A stretch of DNA of 64,000 nucleotides from JAHBNG01 sp039028975 (GTDB lineage: Bacteria; Chloroflexota; Anaerolineae; Caldilineales; Caldilineaceae), in assembly GCA_039028975.1 (NCBI GenBank), contig JBCCHB010000005.1:124001-188000 (forward strand). The letters run 5' to 3'. The notes under the pieces are model-generated. The model saw only the letters and a program-made list of their open reading frames with translations, was not told the DNA's origin and made no database searches. This document shows positions 52,776 through 61,600 of the stretch, piece after piece (the stretch's first letter is position 1; every line of letters starts with the position of its first letter). The translations under genes and the position numbers were made by a program.

Positions 52776-54014
52776 TTATTCTGTGGAATGGTCCAATACA
52801 AAACTATAATGTTCGCTCTTCTTCTGCTCCAGCCTGGCTTGTTTTATATGCATCAATAGCATCTCGCGTAATTTATGGTAATAGGGTTCGTCTTTTATTA
52901 TTACCAGTTTGTCTAATGCCTTGTTGAATTCACAAATTGCCTTGTTGTAGCGATTAAGGCTCAGGTAGGTTAAGCCTAATCCGTCCATTGCGTTACATAA
53001 TGAACGGATATTACCGAGCTGATGCCATATATTAATCCCAGCCAAATACGTTTCTTCGGATTGTTTATACTCACCTAGCTTTCGGTAATTTATGCCCATA
53101 TTTATGTACACTTTTGCCAAATTTAGATGGTCGTGTGCATTGCTAAAGACTTTTTCCGCTGCTCTGAATAGCTTCAATGCATCGTACAGTCGGTCGCAAA
53201 TAGAGTAGATAATACCGAGATTGGTCTGAGTCTTTGCTTGGTTAACTGGATCATCTATTTGTGCAAATAATGAAAGTGCCCTTTCATAACAATTGATTGC
53301 TTCAGTATATTTTTCTTGTTTACGTAAAGCGGGTCCAAGATTACGCAAGCCTCGGGCAATTTCACGCTTACTCCCTCGCTCTTCCCACAACTTCAAAGAG
53401 TGCCGAAAGTGGCTTTCGGCCTTTTGCCACATATTTCTTGCTCTTGCGACTTCTCCTAAAACATAATGAGAGTTTGCTTGTTCAAGCTCTGTGGTTTTTA
53501 GGTTGTCAAGGGCTTGCAGAGCTAATTTGGCTGCATATTGAAACTTTTCTTCTCGGCATGCGACAAGCGCTAACCGGTTCAGGATAATACACTGGCCAGA
53601 CAAATTATTTTGTTCCTCAAACCCCTCCAAACTAAAAGTGAGCCATCGAGTAGCCTTATCAAATTGGCTTAGTCGGTAATACAGGTTGCCGATTTGCATA
53701 CCAAGCTCAGCTGCCGTGGTTCTATCATCCAAATTCCGGCTATGTTTGACAGCATCTTCTAGTCGTAAAAGCCAATCACCCCGATGACCCGCCTGCTCCA
53801 TCTTCGGGGCCATCACCAACAGCAAATCTCGCGTGCCTGTCCATGCCTCATCAACCTTCAATGCATGATCCAACACTCTCAGCGCCCGCGCCTTGACATC
53901 TTCACATAATAGACTTTCATCGTCAGGAATGGTATCCAGGGTCGCTAGAACGCCACGCGCTATATTTTGCCGGAAGCGTTCGGCGTAATTATTGGCAGCA
54001 GGAACAGGAGTCAT
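52776..54014 (-). CDS. TPR protein, second half of the split regulator
   Basis: 412 residues, TPRs through most of its length: AELGMQIGNLYYRLSQFDKA, ARGLRNLGPALRKQEKYTEA, NLGIIYSICDRLYDALKLFR and DGLGLTYLSLNRYNKAICEF. The N-terminal 90 residues correspond to the linker between NB-ARC and TPRs in the fused paralogue (ARALRVLDHALKVDEAWTGT matches ARALDFGLEIEEIWSVTSRL). It is in frame with and 15 bp after the NB-ARC gene, with its own AGGA site in that gap. Confidence 0.88.
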   Translation of the reverse strand: MTPVPAANNYAERFRQNIARGVLATLDTIPDDESLLCEDVKARALRVLDHALKVDEAWTGTRDLLLVMAPKMEQAGHRGDWLLRLEDAVKHSRNLDDRTTAAELGMQIGNLYYRLSQFDKATRWLTFSLEGFEEQNNLSGQCIILNRLALVACREEKFQYAAKLALQALDNLKTTELEQANSHYVLGEVARARNMWQKAESHFRHSLKLWEERGSKREIARGLRNLGPALRKQEKYTEAINCYERALSLFAQIDDPVNQAKTQTNLGIIYSICDRLYDALKLFRAAEKVFSNAHDHLNLAKVYINMGINYRKLGEYKQSEETYLAGINIWHQLGNIRSLCNAMDGLGLTYLSLNRYNKAICEFNKALDKLVIIKDEPYYHKLREMLLMHIKQARLEQKKSEHYSFVLDHSTE

Positions 54015-54029
54015 TGATTCTTCCTAATT

Positions 54030-55847
54030 TTAAGTGGGCGGATTTTCCCATAACACCACTTGCCGATACAAAAACGTCCTCGTCAAACTATGAATGTTAT
54101 AACGCCGACTATGCAGATCCCCATGCACGTTAACCAAATTGAGCGTCACCAGCTTATTTAATCCCTTCCGCAGATCGCCATCACTTAGGTTTGCGACCTG
54201 ACCCAAAAAGGCCAAATCCTCGCCGCCTTCATGGACCAAAGGCATAGCCAATAGCACTTCCCGGCTCAATTCATCTAAACTATCCCACGCTCGTCGGTAG
54301 ATGAATGTGTAGAGATTCTCAACAGGTTCACCCCGCACTTCGGCCAAGTCTGCTAAGACCACGTCCACCGAGTGAATGTGGAGCTGGCCCACCACCAGCC
54401 GGATGGCTAGCGGATTGCCACCTATGGTATCGACTATGGGCTGTAGGACCTCATCAGGACTTTCCGATAGGAGAGATAGGTTACTCAGATCTGCCTCTTG
54501 CCGGAGTAGTTGTACCGTATGGGCTTGACTAAGCTCTGGCACGATGAAGTGGTAGATATTTGGCTCGCAGTGGAGGCGCTCTCGGGAGGTGATAATAAAT
54601 TTGCTGGGATTGGCCAGCCGCTGCAAAGTGGGCATTAGATCGCGTACGTCTGCCAGCGTCTCCAGATTATCCACGACAATTATATGGGGACGCTCCTTAA
54701 GATGAGCTTCGAGGATAGAGAGTTTCCTTTCTAGCGGAAAGCCCGCAGTGCCGACCACATCTGCTAGCAGTTGTTTGACTAGCGCATCAACAACGGCTTC
54801 ACCTGTTATGAGGGGGGTGGACACTGCCTCGATACCGCCTCCCATATTGAGATAGGAATGGCGAACTGTAACCCACCCAATGTCGTCCACAACACTTTCA
54901 TTGATAATCTGTCGCATCAATGCGTCAGCGAGCGATGTCTTGCCTATGCCGCCCAACCCCTCCAGGGCAATCAAGTAGGGTGATCCACTGGTCCCTACGA
55001 GATTGCTCAGATGCGCCAAATGTTGCTCCATTCCTACCAGATTAACGTAGATGGCCGCTTCTAAGCGCTCTCCTAGCATGGCGCGCTGTTCTTTGCGCGC
55101 TTCGGCTTCCATCTCTCGGATGATCCCGGCTAGCTGTTCAATAGCCTCTTTCTGAAGGGAGTACACAGTGCTATCAGCGACGTTGAGTTGATTGGCGACC
55201 GAATGGGCCTTTTCCTTGTCCAAAAAGCGAAGGCGTAACAGCTTTGCACTGTCGGCATCACAGTTCTTTTCAAGCAGTTCTAGAGCTTGGTGCAGAAGGC
55301 GATTTGTCGCCTTTTGAGGATGTCTGCGAGCTGTGTCATCAACTTTGCGAAGCAGATACAAATAGTGGAGCGGACTTGGATCTGAGGATTTTGCGTGCCA
55401 CTGCCGCAAAGCGGATCGAACATCTTCATTGAGCGTAGGAAAGAGTGCGGAATTCTCTGAATGTTCACGAGGGCTGTAGACATTTGATATCTGACCACGA
55501 TTGATATGAAATTGACGATTTTCGAATGGTGAATTGCCGTTTTCCACGATCGCATATCCAGCTGCACTCATTAACTCGCCACGTTCTCTCACGTCATATA
55601 CACCAAGGATATCTGCTATTTGTCCTACCACTTCTGGCGAACTCGGCCGGGCAGCATCGTGAATCCAGCGGCTGACGGTGCTACTATGAACGTTTAGTCG
55701 GCGTGCCAACCAAGCTGAGGTACGATCTCGTTCATTCAAATATCTCACCAACAGAGTCGAAAATTCTAAATATTGTACCATTTCATGGGTGCTCCTTTGT
55801 GGTCCTCCGGAAAATTCCTCAAGAGACCTGGGTGGAGTAAAGATCAT
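54030..55847 (-). CDS. XRE-type HTH - NB-ARC regulator, first half of the split regulator
   Basis: 605 residues. Residues about 32-95 are an XRE-type HTH (SAWLARRLNVHSSTVSRWIH, then PEVVGQIADILGVYDVRERG). A second helix-turn-helix like sigma-70 region 4 lies around 205-245 (AHSVANQLNVADSTVYSLQK). Then NB-ARC: YLIALEGLGGIGKTSLADAL (Walker A) and HIIVVDNLETLADVRD (Walker B), with a winged-helix end FLYRQVVLWENPPT. It stops where the fused paralogue continues into its TPR half; the TPR gene begins 15 bp on. The start could be later (MVQYLEFSTLLVRYL). Confidence 0.88.
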   Translation of the reverse strand: MIFTPPRSLEEFSGGPQRSTHEMVQYLEFSTLLVRYLNERDRTSAWLARRLNVHSSTVSRWIHDAARPSSPEVVGQIADILGVYDVRERGELMSAAGYAIVENGNSPFENRQFHINRGQISNVYSPREHSENSALFPTLNEDVRSALRQWHAKSSDPSPLHYLYLLRKVDDTARRHPQKATNRLLHQALELLEKNCDADSAKLLRLRFLDKEKAHSVANQLNVADSTVYSLQKEAIEQLAGIIREMEAEARKEQRAMLGERLEAAIYVNLVGMEQHLAHLSNLVGTSGSPYLIALEGLGGIGKTSLADALMRQIINESVVDDIGWVTVRHSYLNMGGGIEAVSTPLITGEAVVDALVKQLLADVVGTAGFPLERKLSILEAHLKERPHIIVVDNLETLADVRDLMPTLQRLANPSKFIITSRERLHCEPNIYHFIVPELSQAHTVQLLRQEADLSNLSLLSESPDEVLQPIVDTIGGNPLAIRLVVGQLHIHSVDVVLADLAEVRGEPVENLYTFIYRRAWDSLDELSREVLLAMPLVHEGGEDLAFLGQVANLSDGDLRKGLNKLVTLNLVNVHGDLHSRRYNIHSLTRTFLYRQVVLWENPPT

Positions 55848-56156
55848 ATAGATGGTCAGTAGCTAAATACACAACGGGCTGTACCGGGAGAGATGAAAAT
55901 CGAACAAGATTTGAAGATTCCGCAGTTGTTTATCTTTCTAATCTTTTCATCCCTGCTTATTATCAGGGAAGATCGCAATCTGTCAATTCGACTCGGGATG
56001 GGGAGAAATCTGTACTCGGCAAAAGTGAAGGATTTCTCGCTGGTTTTCCCGGGTGGGAAACGAAAATAATTTGGAATTGATTTGAAATGTAGCTCAAATG
56101 CCAAGTAATCCTAACCATAAGCTAGGTAGTTAATACTGAAGCATACTATACACATA
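55848..56156. other. 309-bp divergent promoter region
   Basis: Separates the split regulator from the DJ-1-like gene. AT-rich; no hairpin, repeat or gene was recognised. It must contain two divergent promoters. Confidence 0.3.
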
Positions 56157-56879
56157 GTGGGTGTCGCAATAGGTATTAGAGACATTGCAGAGGTTCACAG
56201 GAGGTTTGCAGGAGATTTTCAGAGAATCGACGAAATATACGCCAAGGGAGTTTATTGGCTTAGGGAAGTGAAGAGAAATTACAAAGTACTTGACGATGTT
56301 TTTTTCGATATGATAAGGCTATCAACAAGCCGGAATACGTTCCATAAAATTATGCTAAAGGATTTGATTATGAATTTCGAGCAAGGGAGTCGCTTATCTC
56401 GCTTAAATCCAAAGCCGACCGTCTTTATCTTATGGGCGGATAAATTCGATGAATGCTTCGCCACCATCTGTGTGACCCAACTACGTCGTGCAGGGCTGCG
56501 TGTGAAGATGGTTGGTTTGGCTGGACGTCAGGCAAAAGGCCTAAACGGTCTGATGCTAGGTACGGATGTAGCGCTTGGAGAGGTACTTGCTATGGTGAGT
56601 GACACGGTTTGTTTAATCATCCCTTGCGACAAATTCGCTTTACGTCGGCTAGAATCCGATCCGCGTTTGGAAGATTTTCTCAGACAGGTTTCTCAGAATG
56701 AAGCACTCGTTGTGCTTGGACATACAACTGCTGCTGAAGCGGCGATGATTCAGTGGCAGGAGATTTTTTGTTCCAAATCTGTGCTCACACCACCAATGGA
56801 TGATATGATGGGGTTTGCCCAAAACTTGGCACAGCAGCTATTAACCACAATTTCGGATCGGAGATGTGGCCGGGGCTAG
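56157..56879 (+). CDS. DJ-1/PfpI (class I GATase-like) domain protein with N-terminal extension
   Basis: 240 residues from GTG 56157 (start uncertain; Mets near 56310 and 56370 are alternatives). Residues about 88-225 follow the DJ-1/PfpI fold: TVFILWADKFDECFATICVT, RAGLRVKMVGLAGRQAKGLN, TVCLIIPCDKFALRRLESDP and RLEDFLRQVSQNEALVVLGH. The usual nucleophile Cys in VAAICxG is replaced (VVLGH), so it is probably not a protease or glyoxalase; it may be a binding protein. The preceding roughly 85 residues are helical and unknown. It lies upstream of and in line with nitric oxide synthase. Confidence 0.6.
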   Translation: MGVAIGIRDIAEVHRRFAGDFQRIDEIYAKGVYWLREVKRNYKVLDDVFFDMIRLSTSRNTFHKIMLKDLIMNFEQGSRLSRLNPKPTVFILWADKFDECFATICVTQLRRAGLRVKMVGLAGRQAKGLNGLMLGTDVALGEVLAMVSDTVCLIIPCDKFALRRLESDPRLEDFLRQVSQNEALVVLGHTTAAEAAMIQWQEIFCSKSVLTPPMDDMMGFAQNLAQQLLTTISDRRCGRG

Positions 56880-57010
56880 TATAGGGTGGAAAACTCCTAT
56901 GCAAATCGGTGAAATAGGGTTCATTTGCACTTCATTATCATCCATCAGCTAGGCTATAGCACAAGTTCAAATACCGTACTTGTTTATCTATTATCTCACG
57001 AGGAATGCTC

Positions 57011-58315
57011 ATGAATATCCCTTTTCAACAATGTCCATTTACAGCCGCATCAGAAAAGGCTATCAATGGTACCAACAAATCAATCAATGACATGACATAT
57101 GGCTTACCCGTTGTGATGCCCCAGGAATCTAAAGAAGCGACAATAGAGTCTGATGCCGCACAACCAGCACAAGCATACGAAATCTCAACTCAAACCGATG
57201 CCGCCACCAACTATACGCTAGATGAAGCAGAAACCTTCTTACGCCAATTTGCGGAAGAAAGAAAACAACGAGAAGAAACTTACCAAGCCCGTCTACACGA
57301 AGTTCGAGAATCCATTAAACAAACCGGGGCTTACCAGCATTCAACAGAAGAATTGAATTTTGGGGCCACGGTGGCTTGGCGTAACAGCACCCGCTGTATC
57401 GGACGACTCTATGTAAAGACCCTAAAGGTGCTAGATATGCGCCATGCAAACACTGCCCAAGAGGTCTTCGATGCCTGTGTGGAGCATCTGCACTTCGCAA
57501 CCAATGGGGGAGATATCCGCTCCACGATTACTATCTTTCGGCAAGCGGAGCCAAATGGCTCTTCCATCCGTATTTTCAACTCGCAGCTAATCCGCTATGC
57601 CGGCTACCAACAGCCCGACTCGTCAGTCATCGGGGATCCAGCGAATGTAGCGTTTACCAAGTTTGCTCAGAAGCTTGGCTGGCAAGGAAAGGGGACGCCC
57701 TTCGATGTTCTACCACTAGTGATTCACATTCCTGGTCAGCCGCTTCAGTTCTTCGAACTGCCACGAGACGTAATCATGGAAGTGGAAATGGAACATCCTG
57801 ACTATTCATGGTTTAGGGAACTTAGGCTGCGTTGGCACGCCGTACCTGTCGTCTCCGACATGCGTTTGGAGATTGGTGGCATCTCGTATCCAGCAGCGCC
57901 CTTCAATGGTTGGTATATGGGGACTGAAATCGGCGCCCGAAACTTTGGCGATGAGGAACGATATAACATGCTACCCGTCATTGCTAGACGGATGGGGCTA
58001 GACACATCTGCCAACAGCACGCTATGGAGAGATCGAGCACTAGTGGAGCTAAACGTAGCCGTCCTGCGGTCGTTTGACCAAGCAAATGTGAAGATGGTCG
58101 ACCACCACACTGCATCAGATCTCTTCATGCATCATGTCCATCAAGAAGCCAAACTAGGGCGCTGTACCTATGCCGATTGGGCTTGGATTACGCCACCAAT
58201 TTCCGGTTCAGCCACCAAGGTCTTCCATCAGCCCTTTGAGGATGCGACCGTGACGCCCAATTTTTTCTATCAAATCTGCACTAGCCCTGCTCTTTTGGGT
58301 TGTCAAAAAAAATGA
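57011..58315 (+). CDS. nos: nitric oxide synthase oxygenase, stand-alone, with N-terminal extension
   Basis: 434 residues from ATG 57011 (CGAGGA 6 bases upstream favours it over ATG 57005). The heme-thiolate Cys is C129 in VAWRNSTRCIGRLYVKTLKV, and the substrate Glu is E306 in WYMGTEIGARNFGDEERYNM, which binds the arginine guanidinium. The C-terminal WAWITPPISGSATKVFHQPF segment is the pterin/dimer region. There is no reductase domain, as in bacterial NOS, so electrons must come from cellular flavodoxin- or ferredoxin-type reductases. An unusual roughly 115-residue N-terminal extension, part coiled coil (FLRQFAEERKQREETYQARL), precedes the core. The zinc-binding Cys pair of animal NOS is absent. 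Confidence 0.93.
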   Translation: MNIPFQQCPFTAASEKAINGTNKSINDMTYGLPVVMPQESKEATIESDAAQPAQAYEISTQTDAATNYTLDEAETFLRQFAEERKQREETYQARLHEVRESIKQTGAYQHSTEELNFGATVAWRNSTRCIGRLYVKTLKVLDMRHANTAQEVFDACVEHLHFATNGGDIRSTITIFRQAEPNGSSIRIFNSQLIRYAGYQQPDSSVIGDPANVAFTKFAQKLGWQGKGTPFDVLPLVIHIPGQPLQFFELPRDVIMEVEMEHPDYSWFRELRLRWHAVPVVSDMRLEIGGISYPAAPFNGWYMGTEIGARNFGDEERYNMLPVIARRMGLDTSANSTLWRDRALVELNVAVLRSFDQANVKMVDHHTASDLFMHHVHQEAKLGRCTYADWAWITPPISGSATKVFHQPFEDATVTPNFFYQICTSPALLGCQKK

Positions 58316-58362
58316 CGCCGATATAGCACTCGCCTTGGTAGCCAATTCACTGAGTTCAAAAT

Positions 58363-58416
58363 GTAAATAGCGGAAAGGGCAGGTAGATTGCTCTACCTAC
58401 CCTTTCTGCTGTTTAC
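58363..58416. terminator. intrinsic terminator-like hairpin after nos
   Basis: GTAAATAGCGGAAAGGGCAG (from 58363) pairs with the inverse of CTACCCTTTCTGCTGTTTAC (to 58416), about 20 of 24 positions, loop ATTG. It starts 48 bp after the nos stop. The flanking A and T make it possible for both strands. Confidence 0.65.
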
Positions 58417-58426
58417 ATTAAACTAT

Positions 58427-58452
58427 TGGCGGGAGCGACGGGAGTCGAATAC
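58427..58452 (-). other. tRNA 3'-end remnant 1 (matches tRNA-Asp)
   Basis: Read on the - strand this is a T-arm and acceptor end: ATTCGACTCCCGTCGCTCCC then GCCA. The last 13 bases before the A/T difference (CGTCGCTCCCGCC) are the same as in the intact tRNA-Asp at 63772-63844. No 5' half is present. Confidence 0.45.
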
Positions 58453-58526
58453 GCACAAAGTTCCTCATAGGTGTCGCTCTCAACAGTGGTCAATTCGAAA
58501 ATTGGCAACCACGCCCAATCAAACAA

Positions 58527-58562
58527 AAAAGAACCTCCAAGCAACTTGAAGGTTCTTTCTAT
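58527..58562 (-). terminator. Rho-independent terminator
   Basis: AAAGAACCT and its complement AGGTTCTTT form a stem with loop CCAAGCAACTTGA. On the - strand it reads stem then TTTTTT, a good terminator following tRNA-like remnant 2. Confidence 0.6.
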
Positions 58563-58586
58563 CCTATATTCGATTCCTACAGGTCT

Positions 58587-58610
58587 GTGGGAGCGACCGG
58601 AGTCGAAACC
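58587..58610 (-). other. tRNA 3'-end remnant 2, more diverged
   Basis: On the - strand GGTTTCGACTCCGGTCGCTC then CCAC; resembles a decayed T-arm and acceptor end. The stems no longer pair well. It is directly upstream of the terminator above. Confidence 0.3.
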
Positions 58611-58692
58611 TCACTGGCCCTAGCAGGAGATTCTGATTGTGTCGGTTTATCTTGCGGATGAAAACCTGTCCGAAAGCAGACACCGCGCGCTG

Positions 58693-61600
58693 CTAACGGG
58701 CAATAGCTGGCAAGTACACCTCGCTCGATCGGTCTTCGATGTTGAGAGTGCGAATGGCAAGATTATTGCCCTCGTTCAGCTCTGCGATTGTGTTGGATGG
58801 GTCGACCTTAATGGACCACATTTCGTTGCTGGCGGGCATTGCCACAGTGACGGTCTGTGTTTGAGCCGCAGTAATGGTCGGGATGGTGACCGAATAGGTG
58901 GCCGTTGCCATGGCCGGCGGCTGGTCCCCTGCCGCTATCCAGAGGAGAATGTCGGTGGCCGAAACAAAGCCAGTGTTATGCACCGCAACCTCCATACGAC
59001 CGTCACCCGCGGTCACGTCTACCCCCTTCAAGGATAAGTCCGGTAAGATCGCTAATGGCATCTGTTTTGCGTTGTTGGTCTCATCAACCTCAACTACGCT
59101 ATCCCCGTCATCAACCACAGCCCATAGTCTGTTCTCCGTGACAGAGCGTAGGGTGTCGGCGTCTGCAGCCTGGGTTAATGTGAAGCGGTCTCCTGCGGCC
59201 AGGCCAGGCATATTAACCGAACTGAGCTGTGTACCCGTTGTTGGATGCCCGACGTAGAGGGTAACCGCAAAGGGGGCATTGATATCCAGTGCGCCACCAT
59301 TAACGACTTGGACCGTGACTGACAGGGCTTGGCTGCTGTGAGCCGTGTAGAGAAGGTCTATGTGCAAATCGGGCTGTGTCGTTGTCAGGCTGATGGTGTT
59401 GTTGGTTTCGTTCGCTTCAGTGATCTGCTCACCGGGATCGGCAACAGCCAAAAGCGTATGCTGTGCATTCGTGGTCGGTAGCACCATGTTGACCTGCACC
59501 GTTTGGCTGTATCCGCCGGCTACATCGGGCAGGGTTTGCAGCGGTGCCGCGGTGGTACCGGCCATGATCTGAACTTGGGGTGCCAGCGCAGTCAGATCCC
59601 CGCGATTGCGCAACACGGCTATAACAGTCACTGCTTCTCCTGGGGCTGGATTGGACGGCGTCACAGTAAGAGAATCGAAAATCAGGTCCCGGCCTGGCGT
59701 TTGGGTTACATAGTTCAAATCGCTCTGACCCAACTGCGGCGTGTTGGGGATGGTTACCATTTGGGTGGCAGAGATGGTAGCCGTGCGCGTAATGTGGGTG
59801 ATAGCCGTCTTGTTGTAGCCGATGTGCAGATCACCACTGGCAGAAATGGCCGCAGCATGGGCACTATCGAGTGCGACATCGGTCGTCAGATGATTGGGCG
59901 CGCTCCAGCGGTTGGTGGCCGGATCGTAGCGCATATAGGCCGTACTGCTCTTGCCGTCGGAGTTCCCTGGCCAAACAACGGCAAGCTGGCCATTTGGTCC
60001 GGCGCTCAACCGGAAGTTGCCCACGACTCCTGCGGCACTAGCGGGCCAGATGATCTGAGCGTCGGCGCTGTTCCAGCTATTTTTGAGCCAAAGCAGCGAG
60101 TCCTCCTGTAACCAGAGTAGATGCCGATTCCCCTCACTGTCGTAGACCAGGGCTGGGGCAACGTCAGCCCCTGTATTGCTGGTAAGCCGCTGGAGCACAC
60201 TCCATGTGGCGCCGTCGTAGGTGCTGTAATAGAGTTCAGTCGCACTCAACACATTTGCGGTGCGCTGGGTTGCCATCCCTTTGACAATCACAGCCGCAGC
60301 TTCGCTTGCCGTGCTGACGCCCAACGCGCTGTCAAGCAGACTTTCCTGCGCTGGTATGGCGTTAAGCGGTGTACTCCAATTTACACCATCCCAAATGGCA
60401 TGTGTCAGAGAGATGGGATAAGAAGCCGAACCGACCCGGTCCACACCGTCGCCGGTGTGCCAAAGGGCCATGACCGTGCCATCATTCCCCGTCGCCAGTT
60501 TGGGCATGTAATCCATCAAGCCATTATTGGTCAATGAGATAGGCGCGTTCCAGCTGGCACCGTTCCAGGAGCTGGCGTAAATCTCTATGCTGCGGGTAAA
60601 GGTTACATCGAGCGCAGGCGTGATCTCTGTTGGTAAGGTAGACCGTTCCCAGACGAGAACGCCATTCTCATTCTTATCAAGCGTCAAGGCTGGGTTGAAG
60701 TCGGGTTGGGTATCGGCCGTAATGTCGATAGGCGCATTCCAGCCACTGTCGCTGCCCTGGAGAACGCGAATCTCGGTTCCTCGGCCTTGCGGGTCGCTGG
60801 TATCATCATGAACGTAGGCTAAGAAGCGCTGCCCGTCGTTGCGAATGGTCAGGCTGGAGTCGGGGTAGGGGTAAATGTTGCTAACGAGCGTCGTTTCGGC
60901 GTTGATAGTAACAGGACTGTTCTGTCTACTTGCTTGCAGCAAAGCAGCATCTGTGGTTGGAACAAAGAGCGCATATGCTGGACCTGCGTAGTCGCGCTGG
61001 ATCGGCTGCCACCCGGGTGAATTGAGTTGGCTGGCAGCCTGCACAGTACTCAGACTACAGCCACCGGGAATCGAGCAACCAAAATCGCCACCAAGCGTGA
61101 AGTCGAAGCCATAAGATTGAAGGACGAACTCGGCAAAGATACTGGCACCAATCTGCTGCAGATAGCTTGGATTGGCCGGAGCCTGCATTGTAACAAATGT
61201 ATCACCGGCTCCCGTAAGGATGTACGTTACGCCAAACCAGGTATCGCTGATTGATGTCTCAACGAAGACCCCAAAATGACCGCTATCCGAGTCCCCTGGA
61301 CCCACACCGGCAGTAAATGGCTTGATCTCGCCATCCCCAATGTCTTTGACGGTAAATTCAACCTCTCCCTCGGCTTCTGCATTAATTTCTATGGCAAAAT
61401 CGCCGATAATCCCGGCCAGCCAGCCCAGACTAGAACTATTGAGCATATCGTCATAGAGCGAATCACCGAGGATTTTGCGCAGATTGAGTTGTTTTGACTT
61501 GAACTGGTTGAGCATTTTGACCTTGAGGGTCGACTCTTCGAAGGCCAGAATAACTGCACCGTTCATACAGCGAAATTCGGTTTCACCCGTTCCACTCATT

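Noticed and set aside
57011..58315. NOS with attached reductase domain
   Set aside because: The ORF ends after the oxygenase core, and no flavodoxin/FNR-like gene follows.
58527..58610. Second functional tRNA gene
   Set aside because: Only a T-arm/acceptor-like end is present; no D-arm or anticodon arm can be folded.
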